Virus record (IMG/VR): IMGVR_UViG_3300027743_000025
Location: 1 to 64,000 of that record
Length of the DNA stretch: 64,000 nt
Source of the DNA: a virus
Direction: 5' to 3' (one strand)
Part shown: one piece after another, positions 1 through 7,157 of the stretch
Position numbering within the stretch: position 1 is the first letter of the stretch
How the letters are laid out: the number at the start of each line of letters is the position of its first letter
Translations under genes and position numbers: made by a program
Notes under the pieces: generated by a model
The model's database searches: none
The model's input: only the letters and a program-made list of their open reading frames with translations
Told to the model about the DNA's origin: nothing

Positions 1-13
1 ATCGGGACCTGCT

Positions 14-313
14 GTGAGTGAAGACAACCCGAACGCCGTGGGCGGCTACTGGGAGGACCACAGCAGCCCGACCGAGGGGAAGTGGATCTACACCACGGAG
101 CCATTCGAAGAGATCGCCGTGCTGGATCTTGGCGGTCCCGGTGGTCGCTGGAAGATCATCATGGAAGACTACAACGATGCTCTCCCAGATGCCATACCTC
201 CCATGTCAACCGCTGACCTGAAGCGATTCTCCGAGGGCATCCACTCTCTGGGCTACTACGGCAACATCCAGTGGGCGCGGGATGAGCGCGAGTCCGGAGC
301 CGGTTACATATGA
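14..313 (+). CDS. small hypothetical protein
   Basis: A 99-residue acidic protein read from a GTG start; no known family recognised. Its C-terminal half (a stretch beginning MSTADLKRFSEG and running to a Gly-rich turn) resembles the C-terminal half of the leftward gene at 21985-22263 (LTRQELVEFGEGLAELG), so the two look like members of one small phage family. Its stop overlaps the start of the next ORF (ATATGA), suggesting translational coupling. The upstream part of the operon is outside the window. Confidence 0.65.
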   Translation: MSEDNPNAVGGYWEDHSSPTEGKWIYTTEPFEEIAVLDLGGPGGRWKIIMEDYNDALPDAIPPMSTADLKRFSEGIHSLGYYGNIQWARDERESGAGYI

Positions 314-411
314 GAGAGCCTTGGCTCTGGCTGTGGGCTTATCTGTTCTTCGTCATGCTGCTGGTGCTCACCTCTGCGCTCGAACACCTGCCGTTCCAGC
401 TTTTCCGGTGA
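310..411 (+). CDS. 33-aa single-span membrane peptide
   Basis: A 33-residue ORF starting at ATG 310 inside the stop of the upstream gene (ATGA-type overlap). It has one hydrophobic span (LWLWAYLFFVMLLVL) near the N-terminus and a short polar tail. Too short for normal gene callers, but the overlap and the hydrophobic profile match the many membrane microproteins at 19.1-21.5 kb. Function unknown. Confidence 0.5.
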   Translation: MREPWLWLWAYLFFVMLLVLTSALEHLPFQLFR

Positions 412-427
412 CCCATGCCACAAAGGG

Positions 428-457
428 TTGGCACTCGTTGACATAGGTTGGTAGTGT
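428..457 (+). promoter_or_regulatory. sigma70-like promoter with internal GTTGACA
   Basis: TTGGCA (428-433), 18-bp spacer containing GTTGACA at 437-443, then TAGTGT (452-457). Alternatively TTGACA 438-443 with a weak -10 (TGGTGT, 461-466). It sits 40 bp before the secreted-protein gene at 497, which has a GGAG ribosome site. Confidence 0.6.
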
Positions 458-496
458 TCCTGGTGTAAGCAAGTCAACCACCACCACGGAGCACTC

Positions 497-1132
497 ATGA
501 ACAAGAACACAAAGGCGGCCGGCATCGGCGTTGCCGCTGGCACCTTCACTGCCGCGCTGTTCGGCGCTGGCTTCGCACTCGGCACCTCAGCCATGGCTGC
601 CCCTGCGCCCGTCGCTGCGCCGGCTCCCGTCGTCCAGCTGGCCTCGGACGGAACCTGCCCGGTTCCCCCCACCCTGACGACGGCGCCGACCAGCGGAAAG
701 CCGGCCCCGGCCGCCCCCACCAAGAAGATCGTCAAGAACGACAACCGGACGTGGAACGACAACCGGAGCTGGACTGACAGCCATGACGTGGTCAACACGA
801 TCACAATCACGGAGACCAAGACCATCATCAAGAACATCAACAACGACACCAGCACCATCACGATCATCAACAACTACCCGGCCCCGGAGCAGCCTCCGGT
901 GACTCCGCCGGTGGAGGAGCCCACTCCCCCGGTTGACACGCCGACCACCCCGCCGGTGGAGGACCCGATCACTCCTCCGGTGGAGGAGCCCACTCCGCCA
1001 GTGACTGAGGAGCCGCCGGCCACCCCGCCGGTTGACAGCGGTCACGACAACAACGGCAGTGGCAACGATGACCGGGGAATCCCGGGCGACACGACCGACC
1101 CCACCCACGGCAACGGTGGCGGCAAGAAGTGA
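497..1132 (+). CDS. secreted proline-rich repeat protein
   Basis: A 211-residue protein with a signal peptide (about residues 1-34, Ala-rich with a cleavage-like AMAA end), an Asn/Asp/Thr/Ile-rich central segment (about 75-128) and a C-terminal region of PPVEEPTPPV-type repeats followed by a Gly/Asp/Asn tail. Low-complexity stalk-like composition suggests a cell-surface or exported extension. It is translationally coupled to the metalloprotease downstream (4-bp overlap). Function not known; export is inferred from the signal peptide only. Confidence 0.75.
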   Translation: MNKNTKAAGIGVAAGTFTAALFGAGFALGTSAMAAPAPVAAPAPVVQLASDGTCPVPPTLTTAPTSGKPAPAAPTKKIVKNDNRTWNDNRSWTDSHDVVNTITITETKTIIKNINNDTSTITIINNYPAPEQPPVTPPVEEPTPPVDTPTTPPVEDPITPPVEEPTPPVTEEPPATPPVDSGHDNNGSGNDDRGIPGDTTDPTHGNGGGKK

Positions 1133-1653
1133 AAATCCGAAACCTTCTCATGACCCTGCCCCTGATCGTCGGCGTCGGACTGGTGGTTGACAGCGCTCCA
1201 GCGGCGGCAGCTGCCAAGCCCCGCGTCGTGTGGGTGTACGTCCAGAACAAGGCCACGGCCACCAAGTACTGGCCGATCCACCGGGCGCTCCAGTTCGTGG
1301 ACAAGTACACGGGCTCAACGTTCCGGTATGGGAAGTGCCACGCTAACGCCAAGTGCATCACGATCAAGGAAGACTGGAAACTTGGTCCCACCTACGCGGG
1401 CATGACTAACTTCCGTGGCCCTTACGTGCAGCTCCGCAACGGGGAAACGGACTGGAGCAACCTCATCCAGCTCCAGCCTCGCCAGCGCTACGCAGATTGG
1501 AACATGCGGTATGACACCGTAATCCATGAGCTAGGCCACGCGATGGGGATCTACCAGCACAACGCCGACTCATCCCGGACCATGTTCTGGATGGTTCGTA
1601 GCAACGCCCCGTCGTTCAGCTGGGCCGAGCAGAAGATCCTTCGTAGGCACTAG
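1129..1653 (+). CDS. secreted zinc metalloprotease (metzincin-like)
   Basis: A 174-residue protein from a GTG start overlapping the upstream stop. It has a signal peptide (about 1-29) and a full HExxHxxGxxH zinc motif: His133, Glu134, His137, Gly140, His144, followed by a Met at 152 that could be a Met-turn. This is the pattern of matrixin-type metzincin peptidases. A paralogue with the motif at the same residue numbers lies at 37535-38074. Probably acts outside the cytoplasm, substrate unknown. Cys70 and Cys76, conserved in the paralogue, may form a disulfide. Confidence 0.8.
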   Translation: MKIRNLLMTLPLIVGVGLVVDSAPAAAAAKPRVVWVYVQNKATATKYWPIHRALQFVDKYTGSTFRYGKCHANAKCITIKEDWKLGPTYAGMTNFRGPYVQLRNGETDWSNLIQLQPRQRYADWNMRYDTVIHELGHAMGIYQHNADSSRTMFWMVRSNAPSFSWAEQKILRRH

Positions 1654-1667
1654 GTTGAGCGCACGGA

Positions 1668-1699
1668 AACGGCCGGGGGAAACCCCGGCCGTTCTTTTT
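1668..1699 (+). terminator. intrinsic terminator
   Basis: Perfect 11-bp stem AACGGCCGGGG/CCCCGGCCGTT with a GAAA loop followed by CTTTTT. It lies between the convergent metalloprotease gene and the leftward gene ending at 1703. Confidence 0.85.
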
Positions 1700-1702
1700 G
1701 CG

Positions 1703-2059
1703 CTAGTACGCCTTGCCACCCATTCCCGGTTCCGGAGCCGGCTGAGGCGTCGGCTGGGGAGCAGGAGTCGGCTGAGGCGTCGGTTCCGGAGCAGTGGGCT
1801 GCTCGGGAGCCGGCTCAGTCTTAGTCACGAAAAGCTCGTAAGCCTCCTTCAAGGCATCGAACCTGGCCTTAGCGACCTTCTTCGCGACATTCTTAGCGTC
1901 AGAGCGGTCGTCGGCATACGCATCCTTGGCTGCCTCGAACTTCTCTTCCGCCGCGTGCTTCAGCGCCATGAGCTGGGCAACGGCGCCCGTAGGCGTCGGC
2001 TCCGGAGTAGTTTCCCCGTTCTCATAGTCGCTCTGCGCGTGCGCAGGGTTGTTACACAT
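1703..2059 (-). CDS. charged helical protein with Pro/Gln tail
   Basis: 118 residues from ATG at 2059 with a G-rich ribosome site. Residues about 25-80 are Ala/Lys/Glu/Asp-rich and probably helical or coiled coil; the C-terminus is a PTPQPTPAPQP-like low-complexity tail. No family recognised. A longer in-frame reading to 2386 is unlikely because it would cross the rightward promoter at 2111-2139 and the gene at 2170. Confidence 0.6.
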   Translation of the reverse strand: MCNNPAHAQSDYENGETTPEPTPTGAVAQLMALKHAAEEKFEAAKDAYADDRSDAKNVAKKVAKARFDALKEAYELFVTKTEPAPEQPTAPEPTPQPTPAPQPTPQPAPEPGMGGKAY

Positions 2060-2110
2060 GTGATCTTCACCCCCTCTCAGATCTCTTATCCAGCATACCG
2101 GATACTCAAG

Positions 2111-2139
2111 TTGACGTACGTTGACACGAGAGCTATAGT
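2111..2139 (+). promoter_or_regulatory. promoter of the GTTGACA class
   Basis: TTGACG (2111-2116), 17-bp spacer carrying GTTGACAC, TATAGT (2134-2139). The internal GTTGA ends 9 bp before the -10, as in most promoters of this genome. Drives the three-gene unit starting at 2170, which has an AAAGGAG ribosome site. Confidence 0.8.
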
Positions 2140-2169
2140 AGGGTAGTACCCACCACCAAAGGAGTCGAG

Positions 2170-2376
2170 ATGCAGAACCTGGCCCACGTGTTCGTTGAGA
2201 AGTCTCAGGAAGAGATCGTGTCAACCATGGTCGCGCTAGCCAACCAGGCTCACGAAACATGGGAGAAAGCCAACCGGGACGGAGCAGCGGCCGGCTACCT
2301 GTTGGCCCTGCACTCTCGCTACCAGGCTTTCCAGATTTGTGCTGAGGTAGCGCAGGGTCTGGGAACCCGCGCATGA
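2170..2376 (+). CDS. small hypothetical, paralogue of 2561-2815
   Basis: 68 residues, acidic helical. The segment KSQEEIVSTMVALANQAHE matches LSQEDIACQLEHLARQAEA of the gene two downstream, so the pair arose by duplication. Overlaps the next start (GCATGA). No functional family recognised. Confidence 0.7.
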   Translation: MQNLAHVFVEKSQEEIVSTMVALANQAHETWEKANRDGAAAGYLLALHSRYQAFQICAEVAQGLGTRA

Positions 2377-2561
2377 GCCAGTGCAAGTCTGAGCTGGTGG
2401 CCCCGTTCTACGGGGTTGACATCGCCCACCAGTGCACCTACGCAGCCAGCGCTCCCCCGCACAAGCACTACTGCGGGTGTGGGTATGAGTGGCGCGATGA
2501 CAACGTCATCACCAACGCGCCCGAGCAGGCAACCGTTACACCCAACACTAGGAGATTCTAA
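2373..2561 (+). CDS. small putative zinc-binding protein
   Basis: 62 residues. A Cys/His-rich core (C..H-K-H-Y-C-G-C-G-Y-E-W) could hold a metal. The same signature (H..H-R-C-K-C-G-Y-L-W) closes the membrane protein at 38891-39121. Start and stop overlap neighbours (ATGA, TAATG), so it is part of a coupled three-gene operon. Confidence 0.65.
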   Translation: MSQCKSELVAPFYGVDIAHQCTYAASAPPHKHYCGCGYEWRDDNVITNAPEQATVTPNTRRF

Positions 2562-2815
2562 TGAGTAACCCCGTCCACCTGTGGGAGCGACTCTCGCAGG
2601 AAGACATCGCGTGTCAACTGGAGCACCTCGCGCGGCAGGCTGAGGCCATCTGGGAAGAGGCTTCCGTCCAGGAAGAGATGGCCCCCACCATCCTGGCAGC
2701 TATGCGCGTCCGCGCGCACGAAACCAGGCAGGCCGCGCTGATCGCTGCCGGCCGGAACAACATCCTGCTGCACGTCAGCGAGCGTGAGGTCACGCGGGAG
2801 TGGGACAAGCAATAA
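2561..2815 (+). CDS. small hypothetical, paralogue of 2170-2376
   Basis: 84 residues, mostly helical and charged. N-terminal half similar to the 68-residue protein at 2170; extended C-terminus. Starts within the upstream stop (TAATG). Followed immediately by an intrinsic terminator. Function unknown. Confidence 0.7.
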   Translation: MSNPVHLWERLSQEDIACQLEHLARQAEAIWEEASVQEEMAPTILAAMRVRAHETRQAALIAAGRNNILLHVSEREVTREWDKQ

Positions 2816-2828
2816 CCAGCAGCACAGC

Positions 2829-2866
2829 AACGCGGCCCCGGTATCAAACCCCGGGGCCGCGTTTTG
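2829..2866 (+). terminator. intrinsic terminator
   Basis: 13-bp stem AACGCGGCCCCGG/CCGGGGCCGCGTT then TTT, ending the 2170-2815 operon. Confidence 0.85.
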
Positions 2867-2901
2867 GTGTGCGCTCAACTTCACCATTTACTGGAGGATC
2901 C

Positions 2902-2958
2902 ATGCCACCTCCTGCGCTCACCACTGTAGCCGGCCGGTATCTGGTTTGCAAGTGTTGA
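2902..2958 (+). CDS. possible 18-aa leader ORF
   Basis: ATG at 2902 is preceded by a good ribosome site (GGAGGATCC), giving an 18-residue peptide ending in KCKC-like residues (V-C-K-C). The stop codon lies inside the -35 box of the next promoter. No promoter of its own was found and it follows a terminator, so it may be spurious. Confidence 0.25.
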   Translation: MPPPALTTVAGRYLVCKC

Positions 2959-2983
2959 CATCCTGCGTACTACCGGCTAGGTT
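2955..2983 (+). promoter_or_regulatory. promoter of the pilin-like gene
   Basis: TTGACA (2955-2960), 17-bp spacer, TAGGTT (2978-2983). The -35 is itself a GTTGACA site. It lies about 50 bp before the pilin-like gene at 3034. Confidence 0.7.
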
Positions 2984-3033
2984 AGTCCTACACGCGGTGC
3001 CCGTCACCGCTCCACCTCACCACTGGAGTACCC

Positions 3034-3375
3034 ATGCTTAACCGCCTGATGAAGCGCTACGCCGACCTTCGCAAGAAGGAAGACGGCTTCACCCTGATCG
3101 AGCTTCTGATCGTCATCGTCATCTTGGGCGTGCTGGCCGGCGTCGTCGTCTTCGCCGTGTCGGGCATCTCCGACCGTGGGGCAGTGGCCGCTTGCAAGGC
3201 CGAGAAGAAGACAGTCCAGGTAGCTGTTGAGGCGTACTACGCCAAGACCACTCCTGGCGCCTACCCGACCCTGTTTAGCCAGTTGGTCCCCGGTCTGCTG
3301 CACTCCATCCCGGCCGGCCAGGTCGCTACGGACAACCCGGTGACGTTCGCTGACGCAGCCTGCCCCACTCCGTAA
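3034..3375 (+). CDS. type IV pilin-like protein
   Basis: 113 residues with a textbook class III (prepilin) signal: a basic leader, cleavable Gly18, then FTLIELLIVIVILGVLAG with Glu at mature position +5, followed by a long hydrophobic helix to about residue 42. The C-terminal domain has a Cys pair (one after the helix, one near the C-terminus). Processing by a host PilD/TadV-like peptidase would be required because no peptidase, ATPase or secretin is visible here. Next gene is a PilX-like protein. In bacteria such proteins form pili or pseudopili; the role in a phage is unknown. Confidence 0.85.
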   Translation: MLNRLMKRYADLRKKEDGFTLIELLIVIVILGVLAGVVVFAVSGISDRGAVAACKAEKKTVQVAVEAYYAKTTPGAYPTLFSQLVPGLLHSIPAGQVATDNPVTFADAACPTP

Positions 3376-3389
3376 GTCTCCCCGTTCGT

Positions 3390-3430
3390 GGGGGTGGGTC
3401 GCGAAGGGACGCGCGGCTCACCCCCATTTT
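3390..3430 (+). terminator. terminator or attenuator between pilin and PilX-like genes
   Basis: GGGGGTG (3390-3396) pairs with CACCCCC (3419-3425) around a GC-rich inner segment, followed by ATTTTCC. Placed between two co-directional genes, it could reduce expression of the downstream gene relative to the pilin, as expected if pilin is the major subunit. Confidence 0.55.
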
Positions 3431-3451
3431 CCTACCACCAGAAGGAAAATC

Positions 3452-4900
3452 ATGAAGCGTCGTCTAGCTGACGACAGTGGAGCATCACTCATCATCGCCC
3501 TGATCTTTATCGTGGTTGTGGCCGTGGTGATGGGAGCCATCCTCACTCTTGCAGAGGCGAACCTGAGAACCACCTCGGTTGTGAAGGACCGGGCTGACAA
3601 GGATTACGGCGCCGATGGCGCTGCCAAGATCGCGATCAAGCAACTGGAGAATGACCACTACCTCGGAGGCGACTGCCCCGCGATGAGTGTGCAAGCCGGC
3701 TACGCCGTGCAGTGCGAGGTCGACGAGTTCAACTCCAGCATGGGGGACATCAACACTGTCAACCGGCAGGCAACCGCTCTGCTCGCGCTGGCTCCGGCCG
3801 GACAGGGTCTCTACTTCAACATTCAGGGCAACCCAGCTACACAGTCGATCAAGGTCAAGGGTGGGCTGTTCTCGCACTCTGACTTCGTGGTTGATCACGG
3901 ATGGCTGGACTCTCTCGGCCCGGTAACCGCGCGGGGTGACTGCCTGCTGCTTACTGCGCAGGCCAGGCTCACGGCTCCTAAACAGGACTGCAAGATCGGG
4001 ACCGTGGCCAACAAGCTTGGCAAGGACCCGAACTACTCTGTTCCGGCCGTGACCGGGGACGCCACCGTGCAGCCATGCACCAAGACCAAGAAGACGCCCT
4101 ATGTGGTGACGCCCGGAATTCTCGACGCTACCGACATGATCGCACTGAACAAACTGACCTCCAACCACGCCGACTGCCAGGATGTGGTGATCTGGCTCAA
4201 GCCAGGTGCTTACCAGTTCAACTCGGTATGGGAGATCAAGTCTGGCAAGGTGGTTGGTGGAGGCAGCTCCACACCTCCGGACACTGTGGATCCCAACAAG
4301 CAGGGATACTGCCCTGCGCCCATCCCGCTGGAGGGACAGGAAGCTACGTGGACTCCACCGGCTGCTGGCCTCGGAGTGACGATCACGTTCGGCCCATCGG
4401 CGCAGCTATCCATGGTGCCTACACCCTCCAAGATCACACCCTCCATGGAGCTGTGTGGCAACTACGAGAAGAACAAGCCGCCGATCGTGTTCTATGGTCG
4501 AACCGCTGCGCCGGAGACTCTGGCCATCAAGACAGACCCTAACTCAGACTTCCGCCTGTACGTTCAGGGAACCACGTACCTGCCCACATCCGTGATTGAC
4601 CTCCAGCTCAAGAAGGACGTGCTTCCGTTCTTCCGGTCTGGTATCACGGCTTACCGATTCCGCGTGGATGGCTTGGGCAACGCCAGCTCTGTTGAGCCAC
4701 TGGTGGAGACCCCCGACGCTGAAGGCACCAGCAACTCCGGCATGGTGTGGCTGGAAGTGAGGAGCACCGCTGACAACACCGTGCGGCTGCGGGCCAAGGT
4801 GTATTTCTACATGGCCAAGCAGACCGAGGATGAGCCGCCGGTTCCTATTGACCCGCCGAAGTACGCATCCAAGATCGTCAGCTGGGCAAACCAGCGCTAA
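3452..4900 (+). CDS. PilX-like minor pilin / pilus accessory protein
   Basis: 482 residues. A short charged N-terminus and a Ser-Gly-Ala-Ser followed by a single hydrophobic helix (about residues 11-33) resemble the PilX N-terminal segment of Gram-positive and Gram-negative pilus accessory proteins. The remainder is a long exported region with several Cys residues (for example in the segments GDCLLL, KQDCKIG, ADCQD, GYCPAP and LCGNY) compatible with disulfides. Ribosome site AGAAGGAAA before ATG 3452. Paired with the pilin-like gene upstream; the assignment rests on the N-terminal pattern and context, so it is moderate. Confidence 0.6.
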   Translation: MKRRLADDSGASLIIALIFIVVVAVVMGAILTLAEANLRTTSVVKDRADKDYGADGAAKIAIKQLENDHYLGGDCPAMSVQAGYAVQCEVDEFNSSMGDINTVNRQATALLALAPAGQGLYFNIQGNPATQSIKVKGGLFSHSDFVVDHGWLDSLGPVTARGDCLLLTAQARLTAPKQDCKIGTVANKLGKDPNYSVPAVTGDATVQPCTKTKKTPYVVTPGILDATDMIALNKLTSNHADCQDVVIWLKPGAYQFNSVWEIKSGKVVGGGSSTPPDTVDPNKQGYCPAPIPLEGQEATWTPPAAGLGVTITFGPSAQLSMVPTPSKITPSMELCGNYEKNKPPIVFYGRTAAPETLAIKTDPNSDFRLYVQGTTYLPTSVIDLQLKKDVLPFFRSGITAYRFRVDGLGNASSVEPLVETPDAEGTSNSGMVWLEVRSTADNTVRLRAKVYFYMAKQTEDEPPVPIDPPKYASKIVSWANQR

Positions 4901-4901
4901 C

Positions 4902-4953
4902 GGTTGACACAGACAAGGACGGCCGCTCTGGTGGGGCGGCCGTCCTTCTGTGC
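4902..4953 (+). terminator. GGTTGACA site plus bidirectional terminator
   Basis: CGGTTGACA begins directly after the TAA at 4898-4900, then a stem AAGGACGGCCGC (4915-4926)/GCGGCCGTCCTT (4936-4947) flanked by CACAG/CTGTG. It separates two convergent genes and works for both directions. The same stop-CGGTTGACA-terminator order occurs at 16862-16908. Confidence 0.8.
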
Positions 4954-4954
4954 T

Positions 4955-5641
4955 CTAGAAGCGGTTCGGGAACCTGTTGATGATGCCGAGAGCGATGATG
5001 TCAGCCATCATCCCGGCGGCGTGGCTTTGCGCCATGTCGTAATCCCGGAGGCTGTCGACGTACTTGCCACCCAGCTCGGCCGTAGCCTCATTGATGGTCT
5101 GGCTGAGATGTACCTGCATGTAGTCGCGCATCGCCTGCTGAGGCCAGCGCTGGGGGTCCAAAGAGGACAGGAAGTCAGCGACCTGGTTGCCGTTGACTCT
5201 CCACGCTGAGATCGCTGCCGTGGTGGCCGGCCCGTTGTTGGCCTTCGCTGCAACCAGGATCGCTACGGCTCCGCCGATGTGGCTCTTGAGGAGCGCTGTC
5301 AACCGGGCACCGTTCAGGTCGCCGTAGAACGGCTTGATGCTGTCGCCGATGTCAACCTGATTCTGGAGCAGCCGAGCGGCCGTCGCGTTGAACCGGGAGT
5401 TCGGCTGAGCCTCGGAGAAGTACTCCACAATGGCCATTCGCGTATAGGCCACGTGGTCAAACCACAGCCTGCGCTGCTGCGCGCGGAATGCGAATTGAGC
5501 GCCGACGTTGCCACTAGGGGCGACGGTCACGTAGACGGTAGGTCCGGGGGTTGGATGCTTGGTGGTGATACTGCACGCCGCCGTGCCGCTGAGCGACACA
5601 GCCAGTACTCCAGCCACAAGCAAGGCTGAAATTCTCTTCAT
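4955..5641 (-). CDS. secreted lipoprotein
   Basis: 228 residues with a basic N-terminus, hydrophobic core and a lipobox ending in Cys23 (GTAAC). The mature part contains conserved-looking segments (LWFDHVAYTR, NQVDIGDSIKPFYG, MADIIALGIINRFP) that I recognise only as a bacterial uncharacterised secreted helical family. Likely anchored on the outer face of the membrane. Ribosome site GGGCAGGAA. Function unknown. Confidence 0.7.
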   Translation of the reverse strand: MKRISALLVAGVLAVSLSGTAACSITTKHPTPGPTVYVTVAPSGNVGAQFAFRAQQRRLWFDHVAYTRMAIVEYFSEAQPNSRFNATAARLLQNQVDIGDSIKPFYGDLNGARLTALLKSHIGGAVAILVAAKANNGPATTAAISAWRVNGNQVADFLSSLDPQRWPQQAMRDYMQVHLSQTINEATAELGGKYVDSLRDYDMAQSHAAGMMADIIALGIINRFPNRF

Positions 5642-5709
5642 GTTCCTGCCCTTTCGTCCGGGTTTCCGGAGCGTATCACGTGGTCTGGGTCACAAAGTAG
5701 CCCCGTTCG

Positions 5710-5738
5710 TTGACACCTGTTGAGAGACGAGCTAGTGT
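5710..5738 (+). promoter_or_regulatory. promoter with tandem GTTGA, leaderless start
   Basis: TTGACA (5710-5715), spacer of 17 bp containing a second GTTGA, TAGTGT (5733-5738), then 7 nt to ATG 5746. No ribosome site can fit, so the mRNA is predicted to be leaderless. Confidence 0.8.
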
Positions 5739-5745
5739 TACCTAC

Positions 5746-5871
5746 ATGAACGACGACATCGAACTAGAAATCCCCGAGTGGGATGAGGACGACAAGGAGT
5801 GCGAGGGCCACGAGAGCCTGGCCGGCGCTTTCCACGGAGCCAGCTACTTCTGCGATGGGAGCTGCAAGTGA
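5746..5871 (+). CDS. 41-aa acidic Cys/His protein
   Basis: A 41-residue ORF starting 7 nt after the -10 box, rich in Asp/Glu, with Cys and His residues (ECEGHES ... YFCDGSCK) that could bind a metal. Its stop overlaps the GTG of the next gene. Unknown function; first gene of a leaderless operon. Confidence 0.6.
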   Translation: MNDDIELEIPEWDEDDKECEGHESLAGAFHGASYFCDGSCK

Positions 5872-6065
5872 CCGCCCCTACGCCCACCCTGCCGTACCTG
5901 CGCCCCCGCACGAACGGCCACGTGCTCCACATCCCCCGGGAGCCCGGCCAGTCGGGCTGGCAGGCGGCCCTGTGCGGGACCGTGGGCCGGGAGCCGGATG
6001 TCTACCGCCGCGTCGACAAGGTGTGCCGGATCTGCACGGGAAAACTTCTCAACGGAAACTCTTAA
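5868..6065 (+). CDS. mini zinc-ribbon-like protein
   Basis: 65 residues from GTG 5868 (GTGA overlap). It has the pattern His-x(n)-Leu-Cys-Gly-x(n)-Cys-x2-Cys (HVLHIP ... AALCGTVG ... CRICTG). The same pattern recurs at 7484, 7660, 11423 and 26883, defining a phage paralogue family. Metal binding is inferred from the cysteines; function unknown. Confidence 0.65.
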   Translation: MTAPTPTLPYLRPRTNGHVLHIPREPGQSGWQAALCGTVGREPDVYRRVDKVCRICTGKLLNGNS

Positions 6066-6140
6066 GAGGCTCCGGCCGGAGCCGATAGGAATCATGTAAG
6101 CGCGGGGAACACCCCGCCACCGAGGCCCCTTGGAGGAGCC

Positions 6141-6425
6141 ATGAACACCACCACCGCGATCGCCCCCACCGCCGCTGGTATCGCCGCCACCGTCAAGGCC
6201 GCGTACGGGATCCTGGCCCTGAACAAGCCAGAGCTGGACGTGGTGGTCATGGACTACTACTTCCCCGTGGCCGTCCGGGGTGCCAGCGTCCTGTGGGGCG
6301 AGGACAACGACGTGACCCTGGCCATCAACGCTGTCTCCCTGGCCGTGAAGGCTCAGAAGGACATCGACGTGATCCGGGAGGCCGTGGTCGTCGCTCTCGG
6401 GGAGCTGGCCCTGGCCACCGACTGA
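6141..6425 (+). CDS. small hypothetical, Ala/Val-rich
   Basis: 94 residues, rich in Ala and Val, with an internal aromatic segment (MDYYFPVAVRG). Good ribosome site (TTGGAGGAG). Preceded by two GC-rich inverted repeats (6069-6084 and 6100-6115) without T-tracts and followed by a terminator. No family recognised. Confidence 0.65.
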   Translation: MNTTTAIAPTAAGIAATVKAAYGILALNKPELDVVVMDYYFPVAVRGASVLWGEDNDVTLAINAVSLAVKAQKDIDVIREAVVVALGELALATD

Positions 6426-6435
6426 GAGCACAAAA

Positions 6436-6468
6436 GAGGCGCGGTCCCGGAAGGGGCCGCGCCTTTCG
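6436..6468 (+). terminator. intrinsic terminator
   Basis: AGGCGCGGTCC (6437-6447) pairs with GGGCCGCGCCT (6454-6464), followed by TTTCG; between convergent units. Confidence 0.75.
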
Positions 6469-6475
6469 CTTATCC

Positions 6476-6538
6476 CTAGAGGATCGCGATGAGCAGAACA
6501 ACCAAGATCACAATGAGCACTACACCAAGGATCCACAT
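6476..6538 (-). CDS. 20-aa membrane peptide
   Basis: ATG at 6538 lies 8 nt after a strong GGGAGG site and opens a 20-residue peptide made almost entirely of Ile, Leu and Val after the first Met-Trp. The start codon abuts a GGTTGAC site. It is the last gene of the leftward unit 7414-6476. Function unknown; likely inserts in the membrane. Confidence 0.5.
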   Translation of the reverse strand: MWILGVVLIVILVVLLIAIL

Positions 6539-6552
6539 GTCAACCACCTCCC

Positions 6553-6948
6553 TTACTCAGAGATGATCTCCCCGTCAACGATGTTGTCGTCATCCGGGGC
6601 TGGTGGGGCCGGCTCAGCTGCCGGCCGAGCTGCGATCTGTGTCAACCGGTCCCGCAGGGCCGCGATAGCTCCGTCGTTCTGAGGGCCGCTGTCGTCCTGA
6701 TTCTCCACCGGGGCCGCCAGCCGCACGGCCACATCCACCCGCGCGGGCAGGCCCACCCGGTCCAGGACGGCCGTGGCGGCGTTCACCCTGGCCAAGTCGT
6801 TCCGCCCGTTGACCATCACGTCTGTGAGCGTGTCAACCGAGATGCCAGCTGCGCTGGCCAGGTTCAGCCAGGTCTCTCGCACCAGCGCGACCGCCTCGGA
6901 GAAGTTCGTCGGGCGCTGCTGCGGGACAGGTAGGTTATCGGCCGTCAT
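6553..6948 (-). CDS. hypothetical protein with helical N-terminus and acidic tail
   Basis: 131 residues from ATG 6948, which overlaps the upstream stop (ATGA). N-terminal half is helical with a possible HTH-like segment (LVRETWLNLASAAGISVDTLTDV), C-terminus is Pro/Ala-rich then acidic. A DNA-binding role is possible but not demonstrated. Confidence 0.6.
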   Translation of the reverse strand: MTADNLPVPQQRPTNFSEAVALVRETWLNLASAAGISVDTLTDVMVNGRNDLARVNAATAVLDRVGLPARVDVAVRLAAPVENQDDSGPQNDGAIAALRDRLTQIAARPAAEPAPPAPDDDNIVDGEIISE

Positions 6949-7157
6949 GGAAACAGCGTACCGCCAGATGGGGGATGGGGTGGCGTGTCCGGTTCGCACC
7001 AATGCTCCACCACTGCTGCTGAGATCTGCTGCCACATCGGGATCAGCTCGTCGTTCACATCTTCAGCTGTCCGGCTGCCGGTTGCCACGACGATGGCGGC
7101 CGTTGCGCACTTCACCGAGTAGGCGTTCAGCAGGGCGAGGAACTCCGCGCGGGTCAT
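6945..7157 (-). CDS. small hypothetical
   Basis: 70 residues from ATG 7157 within the stop of the preceding gene (ATGA), the start itself preceded by GGTTGAC. Helical N-terminus (TRAEFLALLNAYSVKC), Pro-rich C-terminus. No family recognised. Confidence 0.6.
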   Translation of the reverse strand: MTRAEFLALLNAYSVKCATAAIVVATGSRTAEDVNDELIPMWQQISAAVVEHWCEPDTPPHPPSGGTLFP

